Assembly (NCBI GenBank): GCA_902796535.1
Contig: CADBPL010000305.1
Span: forward strand, 1-20,109
From: Oscillospiraceae bacterium
GTDB taxonomy: Bacteria > Bacillota > Clostridia > Oscillospirales > Acutalibacteraceae
Direction of reading: 5' to 3'
DNA length: 20,109 nucleotides
Below, in pieces: positions 1 through 6,778 of this stretch (position 1 is its first letter; each line of letters starts with the position of its first letter). A model generated the notes under the pieces. It saw nothing but the letters and a program-made list of their open reading frames with translations, was not told the DNA's origin and did no database searches. Both the position numbers and the translations under genes were made by a program.

Positions 1-27
1 CAAGCAGGAGGCCTCCGGCGAAGATGA
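1..27 (+). CDS. possible C-terminal end of an upstream gene
   Basis: Reading from base 1, one frame stays open for eight codons (ending in three arginines) and stops at TGA 25-27. That stop overlaps the ATG at 24 as ATGA, the usual arrangement of two translationally coupled genes. This suggests that an upstream gene of the same operon ends here. Eight residues are too few to identify it, and the frame could be open by chance. Confidence 0.3.
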   Translation, partial: QAGGLRRR

Positions 28-1265
28 AACCTGACGTGCTCATTCTCGGCGCCGGCGCCGCCGGCATGATGGCGGCCGTTACCGCCGCGCAGGCGGGCTG
101 TTCGGTCGTTTTATTAGAAAGGAACGACCGCCCCGGCCGCAAGATCGGCATCACCGGCAAGGGGCGCTGCAACGTGACCAACGCCTGCAGCCTGCTCAAC
201 GATCTGATCGCTGCCGTGCCCGTGAACGGGCGGTTTTTATACAGCGCGTTTTCCGGCTTTATGCCGCAGGATACCATGGATTTTTTTGAGTCGAACGGCG
301 TGCCGCTCAAGATCGAGCGCGGCAACCGTGTGTTCCCGGTGAGCGACAACGCGCTGGATATCGTCGACGCGCTGCAAAACGCCTGCCGCCGCAGCGGGGT
401 GAAATTCCGCAAGGGCAGGGCAGTGGCGCTGCTGTGCGACGGCGCCCGTGTGACGGGCGTGAAGACGGAGGACGGCGGCCTGATACAAGCCGAACACTAT
501 CTGATCGCCACCGGCGGCAAATCCTACCCGCTCACCGGCTCCACGGGCGACGGTTACGCGCTCGCCGCGCAAGCGGGGCACACCGTTATCGACCCCAAGC
601 CGTCTTTGGTGCCGCTGGAAGCGCATGAGGGCTTTTGCAGCGAACTGCAGGGGCTTTCGCTGCGCAACGTCACCCTGCGGGCGGAGGATACGCAGACGCA
701 CCGCACCGTTTTTGAAGAGATGGGTGAAATGCTGTTCACGCATTTCGGCGTGTCGGGGCCGCTGGTGCTCAGCGCCAGCTCGCATATGCGGTCGATGAGC
801 CCGGAACGCTACGTGCTGCACATCGACCTGAAGCCTGCGCTGACCCACGAACAGCTCAATAAGCGCCTGGTGCGCGATTTTACCGAAAACGCCAAAAAAG
901 ATTACATCAATTCTCTGGGGCTGCTGCTGCCGCGCAAGCTCATTCCCGTGGTCGCGCGCCGCTCCGGCATCAAACCGAGCGTAAAAACCAACCAGATCAC
1001 CCGCGAGCAGCGCGCTGAGCTGGTGGAGCTGCTCAAGGATTTTACCGTTACCGTTACGGGCTTTCGCCCCATCGAAGAGGCCATCGTCACCTCCGGCGGC
1101 GTGAAGGTCAGCGAGGTCGATCCCAAAACCATGCGCTCCAAGCTGGTCGAAAACCTGTTTTTTGCCGGCGAAGTGCTGGATGTGGACGCCTACACCGGCG
1201 GGTTCAATTTGCAAATCGCCTTTTCCACCGGCTATGCCGCCGGTAAAAACATAAGGAGTAAATGA
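24..1265 (+). CDS. HI0933-like (YhiN/BaiN family) FAD-binding oxidoreductase
   Basis: A 413-residue cytoplasmic flavoprotein of the HI0933 family, which databases label NAD(P)/FAD-dependent or aminoacetone-oxidase-like oxidoreductase. The N-terminus has the dinucleotide-binding fold: G9-x-G11-x-x-G14, with acidic E32 at the end of the second strand. The family hallmark KIGITGKGRCNVTN is at residues 40-53. A GGKSYPLTGSTGDGY segment follows near residue 160, and the C-terminal FAD-binding stretch AGEVLDVDAYTGGFN ends with a Gly-rich helix. The length is normal for the family. GGAGG at 7-11 lies 12 bases before the ATG. The gene leads an operon with cmk, plsC and ispH, an order I know from many Clostridia. 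The true substrate is unknown for most members; BaiN of bile-acid-converting clostridia is a relative, but this context gives no reason to infer bile acid activity. Confidence 0.9.
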   Translation: MKPDVLILGAGAAGMMAAVTAAQAGCSVVLLERNDRPGRKIGITGKGRCNVTNACSLLNDLIAAVPVNGRFLYSAFSGFMPQDTMDFFESNGVPLKIERGNRVFPVSDNALDIVDALQNACRRSGVKFRKGRAVALLCDGARVTGVKTEDGGLIQAEHYLIATGGKSYPLTGSTGDGYALAAQAGHTVIDPKPSLVPLEAHEGFCSELQGLSLRNVTLRAEDTQTHRTVFEEMGEMLFTHFGVSGPLVLSASSHMRSMSPERYVLHIDLKPALTHEQLNKRLVRDFTENAKKDYINSLGLLLPRKLIPVVARRSGIKPSVKTNQITREQRAELVELLKDFTVTVTGFRPIEEAIVTSGGVKVSEVDPKTMRSKLVENLFFAGEVLDVDAYTGGFNLQIAFSTGYAAGKNIRSK

Positions 1266-1276
1266 GGAAAAAACAA

Positions 1277-1939
1277 ATGATCAACATTGCTATTGACGGG
1301 CCGGCGGGAGCCGGTAAAAGCACCATCGCCCGCACGCTTGCGGCCGATCTGGGTTATATTTATGTGGACACGGGCGCGCTTTACCGCGCCGTCGGCGTGA
1401 ACGCCATGCGCCGCGGTGCCGACGCCAAAAACGCCGAACAGGTCACGGCTACGCTGCCCTCGGCCGACGTCAGCCTGCGGTTTGTCGACGGCGAGCAGCG
1501 GGTATATCTCGGCGAAGAAGACGTGTCGCTTGCCATCCGCACGCCCGAAGCCTCCATGGCGGCGTCGAATGTTTCGGCCATTCCGGCCGTGCGCGACTTT
1601 TTGCTCGATCTGCAACGCAGTATTGCCGCCGGCAACAACTGCATCATGGACGGGCGCGACATCGGCACGGTCATTCTGCCCAACGCGCAGGTCAAGATTT
1701 TTCTGACGGCTTCCGTTGAAGTGCGCGCAAAGCGCCGCTATGACGAGCTGCTCGGCAAGGGGATGCAGGCGGATTACGAAACCGTGCTTGACGAAATGAT
1801 CCGGCGTGACGAGCAGGATATGAACCGCGCCATCGCGCCGCTCAGGCAGGCGCCGGACGCCGTTGCGGTCGACACCTCCGAAATGGATCTTGAACAAGTG
1901 CTCAATACCATAAAAAGAATTGTGAAGGAGAAACAGTAA
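1277..1939 (+). CDS. cmk: cytidylate (CMP/dCMP) kinase
   Basis: 220 residues. It phosphorylates CMP and dCMP to the diphosphates with ATP, in the cytoplasm, for pyrimidine salvage and nucleic acid supply. The P-loop is GPAGAGKST at residues 8-16. The segment YVDTGALYRAVG and the later DGRDIGTVILPNA are typical Cmk substrate-site motifs, and the C-terminal lid region contains KRRYDEL and RRDEQD. An in-frame ATG at 1262 overlaps the previous stop, but AGGA at 1265-1268 sits 8 bases before the ATG at 1277, and the protein then begins MINIAIDGPAGAG as family members do, so I chose 1277. The gene ends in TAATG, sharing one base with the next gene. Confidence 0.95.
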   Translation: MINIAIDGPAGAGKSTIARTLAADLGYIYVDTGALYRAVGVNAMRRGADAKNAEQVTATLPSADVSLRFVDGEQRVYLGEEDVSLAIRTPEASMAASNVSAIPAVRDFLLDLQRSIAAGNNCIMDGRDIGTVILPNAQVKIFLTASVEVRAKRRYDELLGKGMQADYETVLDEMIRRDEQDMNRAIAPLRQAPDAVAVDTSEMDLEQVLNTIKRIVKEKQ

Positions 1940-2577
1940 TGGGTTTTGATTATAACAATGTGAAGGACAGGAAACTCTACACCATTTTGTCTCCGCTCGG
2001 GTTTGCCGCGTCTCACGTCATTTATGATTACAAGGTCGTGGGGCAGGAGAACATTCCGAAGGACAAGCCTTTTATCCTCATCAGCAACCATGCGCACGTG
2101 CTCGATCCCGTGCTGCTCATGTTCAATGCGCACCGTCCCATCCACTTTATGAGCAAAAAAGAGGCGTTTGAGCAGAACGCGCTGCTTTCCTGGTTCCTTT
2201 CCAACGTCAACACCTTCCCCGTTGCGCGCGGGCGCAACGACAAATCGGCAATCGAATACGCCGCCAAGCTCATCGAAACCGGCCATGTGATCGGCGTTTT
2301 CCCGGAGGGCACCCGTTCCAAGGACCTCAAGCCGCACGAACCGAAGGCGGGCGCTGCGCTCATCGCGCGCCAGACCAAGGCCGATATTCTGCCGGCTTGC
2401 GTTTACACCGAAACGCTCAAGGGCTTCCGCCGCAAGATCACCATTCGCTTCGGCAAGCTCATTCCCTACGAAGAGCTCGGCCTCACCGATGAAAGCAGCA
2501 CGCCCGAGCTGCGTGAAGCGGCAAAGCGCATGATGGACAGCGTGGTCGCTCTGTGGGAGGAAGGACATTGCGAATAA
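1939..2577 (+). CDS. plsC: 1-acyl-sn-glycerol-3-phosphate acyltransferase (PlsC family)
   Basis: 212 residues. Transfers an acyl chain to the sn-2 position of lysophosphatidic acid, giving phosphatidic acid for membrane phospholipids; such enzymes act at the inner face of the membrane. The catalytic motif NH-x4-D is NHAHVLD at residues 50-56, and the glycerol-phosphate-binding motif FPEGTRS is at 121-127. A short N-terminal hydrophobic stretch (about 14-30) could dip into the membrane. AAGGAG at 1925-1930 lies 8 bases before the ATG, which overlaps the cmk stop by one base. Its 3' end overlaps the ispH start by 10 bases. Phospholipid synthesis next to isoprenoid synthesis fits a housekeeping operon. 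Confidence 0.93.
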   Translation: MGFDYNNVKDRKLYTILSPLGFAASHVIYDYKVVGQENIPKDKPFILISNHAHVLDPVLLMFNAHRPIHFMSKKEAFEQNALLSWFLSNVNTFPVARGRNDKSAIEYAAKLIETGHVIGVFPEGTRSKDLKPHEPKAGAALIARQTKADILPACVYTETLKGFRRKITIRFGKLIPYEELGLTDESSTPELREAAKRMMDSVVALWEEGHCE

Positions 2578-4757
2578 TCCTTGCCGAAACCGCCGGGTTC
2601 TGCTTCGGCGTGAACCGCGCGGTCAATCTGGTATATTCCATGCTGGATCAAAACCAAAAGGTTTGCACCCTCGGGCCGCTGATCCATAACCCGCAGGTGA
2701 TCGCCGACCTGGAAAAGCGCGGCGGGCGCATCATCAGCGAGCCTTCACAGGCCCGGCCGGATGAAACGCTGGTGATCCGCACCCATGGCGTAACGGAAGC
2801 GGTGGAGCAGGAGATTCGCGCCCGCGGGCTGAACTGCTGCGACGCCACCTGCCCGTTCGTCAAAAAAATCCATCGCATCGTGTCGGAAAAACCGACCCCG
2901 GGCTCGGTCGTTCTGATCGCCGGCAACGCCCGGCACCCGGAAGTGCAGGGCATTATCGGGCATTGCCGGGAGGAGTGTCTGGCCTTTAATGATGTTTCTG
3001 AATTAGAATTATTAAAAAAAGAACGGCCGGATATCCTCAAAAAAGAAATATTTGTTGTCGCACAGACCACTTTCAGCACAGAAGAATGGAAAATATGTTC
3101 GGAAAAAATCCAAAAAGACTATACAAATGCAATTATTTTTGATACAATATGCAATGCAACCCAGGAAAGGCAGCGTGAAGCGCAGGCTCTTTCCCGGCAG
3201 TGCGACGCCATGGTGATCGTCGGCGGGCGCACAAGCTCCAACACCGCCAAGCTCCAAAAGGTCTGTCAGGGCAACTGCCCGACGTATCTGGTCGAAACGG
3301 CCGAAGAGCTCAGGCACATTGATTGGAGCGGTTGCCATGTTCTCGGCGTTACTGCGGGGGCATCCACTCCCGCCGGTATAATAAAGGAGGTACTACAAAC
3401 CATGTCTGAAAATGTAAACGAAGCAAAAGCTCAGCCGGAGATTGACGCTCTTCAGGCTGAAATTGAGCAGGCGCAGGCCGCCGCTCAGGAGGCAGTTGGT
3501 CAGGAGGCATCTGCGGATGCAAAAGCTGCTGTTGAGGAGGCTCCCAAGAAGTCATTCGAGGAAATGACGTTCCAGGAAGCTCTTGAAGAATCCTTGAAAA
3601 GCATGAGCACCGACCAAAAGGTTCGTGGTATCGTTGTCGGCATTTCACCCAGTGAGATCCAGGTCGATATCGGCCGCAAACAAACCGGTTATGTTCCGCT
3701 GTCCGAATACAGCAACGACCCGATGGCCGATCCCACGCAAGATCTCAAAATCGGTGATGAAATTGATTTAATCATCATGAAGACAAACGATGCCGAAGGC
3801 ACCATGATGCTTTCCAAGCGTCGTTTCGATGCGATCAAGTCCTGGGACGATATCTGCGAAGCAAAAGAAAGCGGCGAAGTGCTGGAAGGCGTTGTCTGCG
3901 AGGTGATCCCGAACGGCGGCGTTCTGGTTTCCCACAAAGGCTCCCGTGTCTTTATCCCCGGCTCTCACACCGGCCTTTCCAAAGACGAGCCCCTTGATTC
4001 CCTGCTCAGGAAGACTGTTAAATTCAAGATCATCGACATCAACAAGCAGCGCAGACGCGCTGTCGGCTCCATCCGCATTGTTCTGCGTGAGGCGCGCAGA
4101 GAGCAGACCAAAGCGTTCTGGGAGAATGCGGCCGAAGGCCAGACCTACACCGGCACGGTCAAATCCCTGACCAGCTACGGCGCCTTTGTTGACATCGGCG
4201 GCGTTGACGGCATGATCCACATTTCCGAACTGTCCTGGAAGCGCATCAAGCATCCGTCCGAGATCGTCAACCCCGGCGACGTGGTGGAAGTGTTCATCAA
4301 GAAGCTTGACCCCGAAAACAAGAAGATCTCGCTCGGCTACAAAAAGATCGAAGACAATCCGTGGGAGATCCTGCGCCGCAACTATCCCGTGGGCACCGTT
4401 ACCAAGGGCAAAATCGTCGGCCTGACCGATTTCGGCGCGTTTGCCAACATCATCCCCGGCATCGACGGTCTGATCCACATTTCGCAAATCGCCAACCGCC
4501 GCATCAACAAGCCCGGCGACGTTCTGGCCATTGGCGACGAGGTTGATGTGAAGATCACCGATATCGACTTTGACAAAAAACGCGTCAGCCTTTCCATCCG
4601 CGCTCTGCTTGAGCCGGAAGCGGAAGAAGCGGTTGAAGCAGCGGAAGAAGCCGCTGAAGAAGCTGTCGAAGAAGCCGCCGAAGAAGCTGTCGAAGAAGCG
4701 GCTGAAGCAGTTGTCGAAGAAGCTGCCGAAGCTGTTGCCGAAGAAGCGGCTGAATAA
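2568..4757 (+). CDS. ispH: fused IspH (HMBPP reductase) and ribosomal protein S1
   Basis: 729 residues. The N-terminal part (about 1-278) is 4-hydroxy-3-methylbut-2-enyl diphosphate reductase, the last step of the MEP isoprenoid pathway. It has the three iron-sulfur cysteines C12, C95 and C195, an HPEVQG segment, QTTFS, and the substrate-binding SSNT. The C-terminal part holds four S1 RNA-binding domains (about 351-420, 435-505, 522-592, 607-680), domains 3 and 4 being the most typical (YGAFVDI..GMIHIS; FGAFANI..GLIHIS), then a Glu/Ala-rich tail (682-729). Such fusions are known in Clostridia. I chose TTG at 2568: GGAGGAA ends 5 bases before it, and the protein then begins MRIILAETAGFCFGV with cysteine at position 12 as in E. 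coli. A GTG at 2553 would place the binding site inside the gene. S1 may also be made separately from an internal start (see 3383-3404). The stretch 3001-3160 is unusually AT-rich. Confidence 0.93.
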   Translation: MRIILAETAGFCFGVNRAVNLVYSMLDQNQKVCTLGPLIHNPQVIADLEKRGGRIISEPSQARPDETLVIRTHGVTEAVEQEIRARGLNCCDATCPFVKKIHRIVSEKPTPGSVVLIAGNARHPEVQGIIGHCREECLAFNDVSELELLKKERPDILKKEIFVVAQTTFSTEEWKICSEKIQKDYTNAIIFDTICNATQERQREAQALSRQCDAMVIVGGRTSSNTAKLQKVCQGNCPTYLVETAEELRHIDWSGCHVLGVTAGASTPAGIIKEVLQTMSENVNEAKAQPEIDALQAEIEQAQAAAQEAVGQEASADAKAAVEEAPKKSFEEMTFQEALEESLKSMSTDQKVRGIVVGISPSEIQVDIGRKQTGYVPLSEYSNDPMADPTQDLKIGDEIDLIIMKTNDAEGTMMLSKRRFDAIKSWDDICEAKESGEVLEGVVCEVIPNGGVLVSHKGSRVFIPGSHTGLSKDEPLDSLLRKTVKFKIIDINKQRRRAVGSIRIVLREARREQTKAFWENAAEGQTYTGTVKSLTSYGAFVDIGGVDGMIHISELSWKRIKHPSEIVNPGDVVEVFIKKLDPENKKISLGYKKIEDNPWEILRRNYPVGTVTKGKIVGLTDFGAFANIIPGIDGLIHISQIANRRINKPGDVLAIGDEVDVKITDIDFDKKRVSLSIRALLEPEAEEAVEAAEEAAEEAVEEAAEEAVEEAAEAVVEEAAEAVAEEAAE
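3383..3404 (+). promoter_or_regulatory. rpsA: internal ribosome binding site and ATG at the S1 part of the fusion
   Basis: AAAGGAGG at 3383-3390, a near-perfect Shine-Dalgarno sequence, lies 11 bases before an in-frame ATG at 3402. The ATG falls exactly at the boundary: IspH-like sequence ends with ..TAGASTPAGIIKEVLQT and the new start gives MSENVNEAKAQ. Starting here would yield a free S1-like protein of about 451 residues. No stop codon separates the two parts, so the full fusion can also be made. The motif and frame are seen directly; its use is inferred. Confidence 0.7.
4612..4754 (+). repeat. Glu/Ala-rich imperfect coding repeat at the end of S1
   Basis: The last 48 or so codons are almost only Glu, Ala and Val, built from repeats of GAAGAAGC-type units (EEAAEEAVEEAAEEAV pattern). 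The DNA is an imperfect tandem repeat. The protein tail would be highly acidic, helical or disordered. Acidic tails on S1 proteins occur, but tail length is probably free to change by slippage. Confidence 0.75.
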
Positions 4758-4774
4758 TTATTCTGTTCCGAATC

Positions 4775-4815
4775 AAAAGGACCGAAGCGAGCGCTTTGCC
4801 CGTTTCGGTTCTTTT
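4775..4815 (+). terminator. intrinsic terminator after ispH-S1
   Basis: AAAAGGACCGAA at 4775-4786 pairs with TTCGGTTCTTTT at 4804-4815 (one G-T pair). GCG/CGT extends the stem inward. The right arm ends in TTTT, 18 bases after the stop codon. It closes the four-gene operon. The run of U is short, so efficiency is uncertain. Confidence 0.7.
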
Positions 4816-4906
4816 ACGCAGCGCAGCCTGACGCGGCCGGCAGGCGCACCTTTTATAGAAACTATACAATATTATCAAATGTGCTGAATAATATGACAAA
4901 ATTCCC

Positions 4907-4935
4907 TTGCTTTTTCGCGGTAGGCATGGTATAAT
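4907..4935 (+). promoter_or_regulatory. sigma-A promoter of the amino-acid ABC operon
   Basis: TTGCTT (4907-4912), a 17-base spacer and TATAAT (4930-4935) preceded by TG at 4927-4928 (extended -10). The ATG at 4968 follows, with GGAGG at 4956-4960. Just upstream, ATATTAT (4869-4875) and ATAATAT (4888-4894) form a 7-bp AT inverted repeat that could be an operator; that is only a suggestion. Confidence 0.75.
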
Positions 4936-4967
4936 TCGTGGCATAAAATGCATATGGAGGAAAGAAA

Positions 4968-5867
4968 ATGAAAAACGTTATGAAAATTTTTGCCGTTGTT
5001 TTGGCACTGGTTCTCGGCCTGAGCGCGCTGGCGGCCTGCGGCAGCAAAGAGCCGGCCGACAAGCCTGCGGGCGAAACCACCGCCGCGTCGGCTGCCGCCG
5101 AAAACAAGGCGGTCAAGGTCATTGATATCAACCTGACGGAGGAACAATATGCGTTCGGCGTTGATAAGGATCAGCCCGAGCTGCTCGAACAGGTCAACGC
5201 CATTATCAAAGAGATCATGGCCGACGGCACGTTCGATGAGATCTGCGACCATTATTTTGGCAGCGGTGAGCCGGTTGCCGTCACTTCCGCCGCGCTGGAC
5301 GATTCCAAGGATCAGCTTGTTGTGGCGACCAACGCCGCGTTTGAACCCTTTGAATTCACCAAGGGCGACAAATATTACGGCATCGATATGGAAATTGCTC
5401 AGATCATCGCAGAAAAAACCGGCAAAGAGCTGGTGATCAGCAACATGGACTTTGAAGCCGTCTGCCTCTCTGTCGGTCAGCACAAGTGCGATATTGCCAT
5501 GGCCGGCCTGACCATCAAGCCCGAGCGCAGAGAATTCGTCACCTTCAGCGATCCTTATTATGAGGCTTCCCAGAAGGTCATTGTCAAGGGCGACGACGCC
5601 ACGTTTGACGCCTGCGCCGATAAGGACGCTGTGGAAGCGATCCTGAAGGGATTTGACGCAACGAAAAAGATCGGCGTCCAGACCGGCACCACCGGCGAGC
5701 AGTATGTCAAGGGCGGCAGTGATTATGAAGGCCTGAAGACGGAATGCAAGGGCTACAAGAACGGCTCCCTGGCCTGCCAGGATCTGATCAACGGCAACAT
5801 TGATCTGGTGATTATCGATTCCGCTCCCGCCGCGGCGATCACCGCAGCGATCAATGAGCTTGCCTGA
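4968..5867 (+). CDS. amino-acid ABC transporter binding lipoprotein, circularly permuted family 3 fold
   Basis: 299 residues, secreted and lipid-anchored: hydrophobic signal peptide, lipobox L21-A-A-C24, then an Ala/Glu/Lys linker. Binds a polar amino acid outside the cell and delivers it to the permease encoded next. Residues 115-299 match the usual start and middle of family 3 binding proteins (LVVATNAAFEPFEF; MAGLTIKPERREFVTFSDPYY; GVQTGTTGEQYV; DLVIIDSAPA) but stop right after the DSAP helix. The usual C-terminal piece (LTEEQYAFGVDKD..LLEQVNAIIKEIMADGTFDEICDHYFG) instead lies at residues 56-98, before the N-lobe. Both lobes are therefore complete but in permuted order, joined by a linker at about 99-114. 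This argues against truncation. The ligand cannot be told from sequence. The start is firm: GGAGG 7 bases upstream. Confidence 0.88.
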   Translation: MKNVMKIFAVVLALVLGLSALAACGSKEPADKPAGETTAASAAAENKAVKVIDINLTEEQYAFGVDKDQPELLEQVNAIIKEIMADGTFDEICDHYFGSGEPVAVTSAALDDSKDQLVVATNAAFEPFEFTKGDKYYGIDMEIAQIIAEKTGKELVISNMDFEAVCLSVGQHKCDIAMAGLTIKPERREFVTFSDPYYEASQKVIVKGDDATFDACADKDAVEAILKGFDATKKIGVQTGTTGEQYVKGGSDYEGLKTECKGYKNGSLACQDLINGNIDLVIIDSAPAAAITAAINELA

Positions 5868-5883
5868 TTTATGGAACAAACCG

Positions 5884-5925
5884 CAAAGACTGTATCGGTG
5901 ATTTCGGTTGCCGATACAGCCTTTG
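5884..5925 (+). terminator. stem-loop after the binding-protein gene (attenuating terminator or mRNA-stabilising hairpin)
   Basis: CAAAGACTGTATCGG at 5884-5898 pairs with CCGATACAGCCTTTG at 5911-5925: 14 of 15 positions pair, with a 12-base loop. It begins 16 bases after the stop and is followed by TTGTTGG rather than a clean U run. Such hairpins between binding-protein and permease genes commonly keep the binding protein in excess, either by partial termination or by protecting the upstream mRNA. Confidence 0.65.
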
Positions 5926-6031
5926 TTGTTGGTAAACGCCGACCCGGCGCCTGTTGCCCGTGCGATCGACGTTTTCTGTTTTTCGATCCCCCTTCGTCAT
6001 TCCTTTTATTCCTATCAGGAAAGGGTGCGGA

Positions 6032-6053
6032 GCCGCGAACAGGCGTTCGCGGC
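6032..6053 (+). other. second GC-rich hairpin before the permease gene
   Basis: GCCGCGAAC (6032-6040) and GTTCGCGGC (6045-6053) form a perfect 9-bp stem with a four-base AGGC loop. It ends 17 bases before the permease ATG, just upstream of the weak AAGG ribosome binding site at 6058-6061. It could lower permease translation or act as a weak terminator; GTTTTTA follows at 6061-6067. Confidence 0.5.
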
Positions 6054-6070
6054 CGCCAAGGTTTTTATGC

Positions 6071-6778
6071 ATGAATTTTGATAGAAAAATAGAAAATTTT
6101 ATTGCGTTTTTTATTCATCACGACGGTTATAAAGAAGTGCTGCTCGGTTTGTCGAACACCGTAAAGATCGCCGTGATCGGCCTGCTTATCGGCATCGTGA
6201 TCGGCACGGTGATCGCCACTGTCCGCGTGATTCCCAAGTATAAGCTGCTGCCGCGCATCCTCAACGGCTTTTGTTCGCTCTATGTCGGCCTGTTCCGCGG
6301 CACGCCCATGGTGGTGCAGCTGCTGGTTTTTTATTACGTTGCTCTGCCGCTGATGCACCTCAAGCTCGATTCGGTCACGGTTTCGATCATCGTGTTCGGG
6401 CTGAACAGCGGCGCCTATATTTCCGAGATCATGCGCGGCGGTATCCAGAGCGTGGATTACGGCCAGATGGAGGGCGGGCGCAGCGTTGGCCTGAGCTTTT
6501 CCACCACGATGATGAAGATCGTTATTCCCCAAGCGGTCAAAAACATTCTGCCTACCATGGGCAATGAGTTCATCGCCCTGATCAAAGAGACCTCGGTGGT
6601 TTCTTTTGTCGGCGCCGCCGACCTTTACAAGGCGTTCAATTACATCGGCACGAACAGCTACGAATTCATGGTGCCGTATCTGGTCATGGCTTTGATCTAC
6701 ATCGTGATGGTCTGCCTGATCTCCCTGCTGATCAAAATCATGGAAAGGAGCCTGAACAAGAGTGATCGACATCATTGA
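6071..6778 (+). CDS. amino-acid ABC transporter permease (HisM/GlnP family)
   Basis: 235 residues; integral membrane subunit that forms the import channel, probably as a homodimer. The opening GLSNTVKIAVIGLLIGIVIG and LFRGTPMVVQLLVFYYV are typical of polar amino-acid permeases. The ATPase-contacting EAA loop is at EGGRSVGLS..MMKIVIPQAVKNILP. About five hydrophobic spans are visible. An upstream in-frame start at 5954 would add 39 residues of unconserved, hairpin-encoded sequence, so I chose the ATG at 6071, with AAGG 9 bases before it. The gene overlaps the ATPase gene by 17 bases. The 203-base gap after the binding-protein gene holds only two hairpins. Confidence 0.9.
   Translation: MNFDRKIENFIAFFIHHDGYKEVLLGLSNTVKIAVIGLLIGIVIGTVIATVRVIPKYKLLPRILNGFCSLYVGLFRGTPMVVQLLVFYYVALPLMHLKLDSVTVSIIVFGLNSGAYISEIMRGGIQSVDYGQMEGGRSVGLSFSTTMMKIVIPQAVKNILPTMGNEFIALIKETSVVSFVGAADLYKAFNYIGTNSYEFMVPYLVMALIYIVMVCLISLLIKIMERSLNKSDRHH

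Noticed and set aside
237..1214. Long open frame on the minus strand opposite the flavoprotein gene
   Set aside because: It mirrors the codon pattern of a well-supported gene in GC-rich DNA, has no ribosome binding site and resembles no protein family.
4612..4754. Repeat at the end of ispH-S1 as a CRISPR-like or mobile repeat
   Set aside because: Short imperfect units in one reading frame with no spacers: it is a low-complexity coding tail.
4968..5867. Binding protein as a pseudogene truncated at its C-terminus
   Set aside because: The apparently missing segment is present once at the N-terminus and the frame is intact, which fits permutation better than decay.
5954..6070. Extended N-terminus for the permease (start at 5954)
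   Set aside because: It would translate the GC hairpin into unconserved sequence; the ATG at 6071 starts where permease homology starts.
5868..6070. Riboswitch between binding protein and permease genes
   Set aside because: The two hairpins are simple and no known riboswitch core is recognisable; position within the operon favours attenuation.
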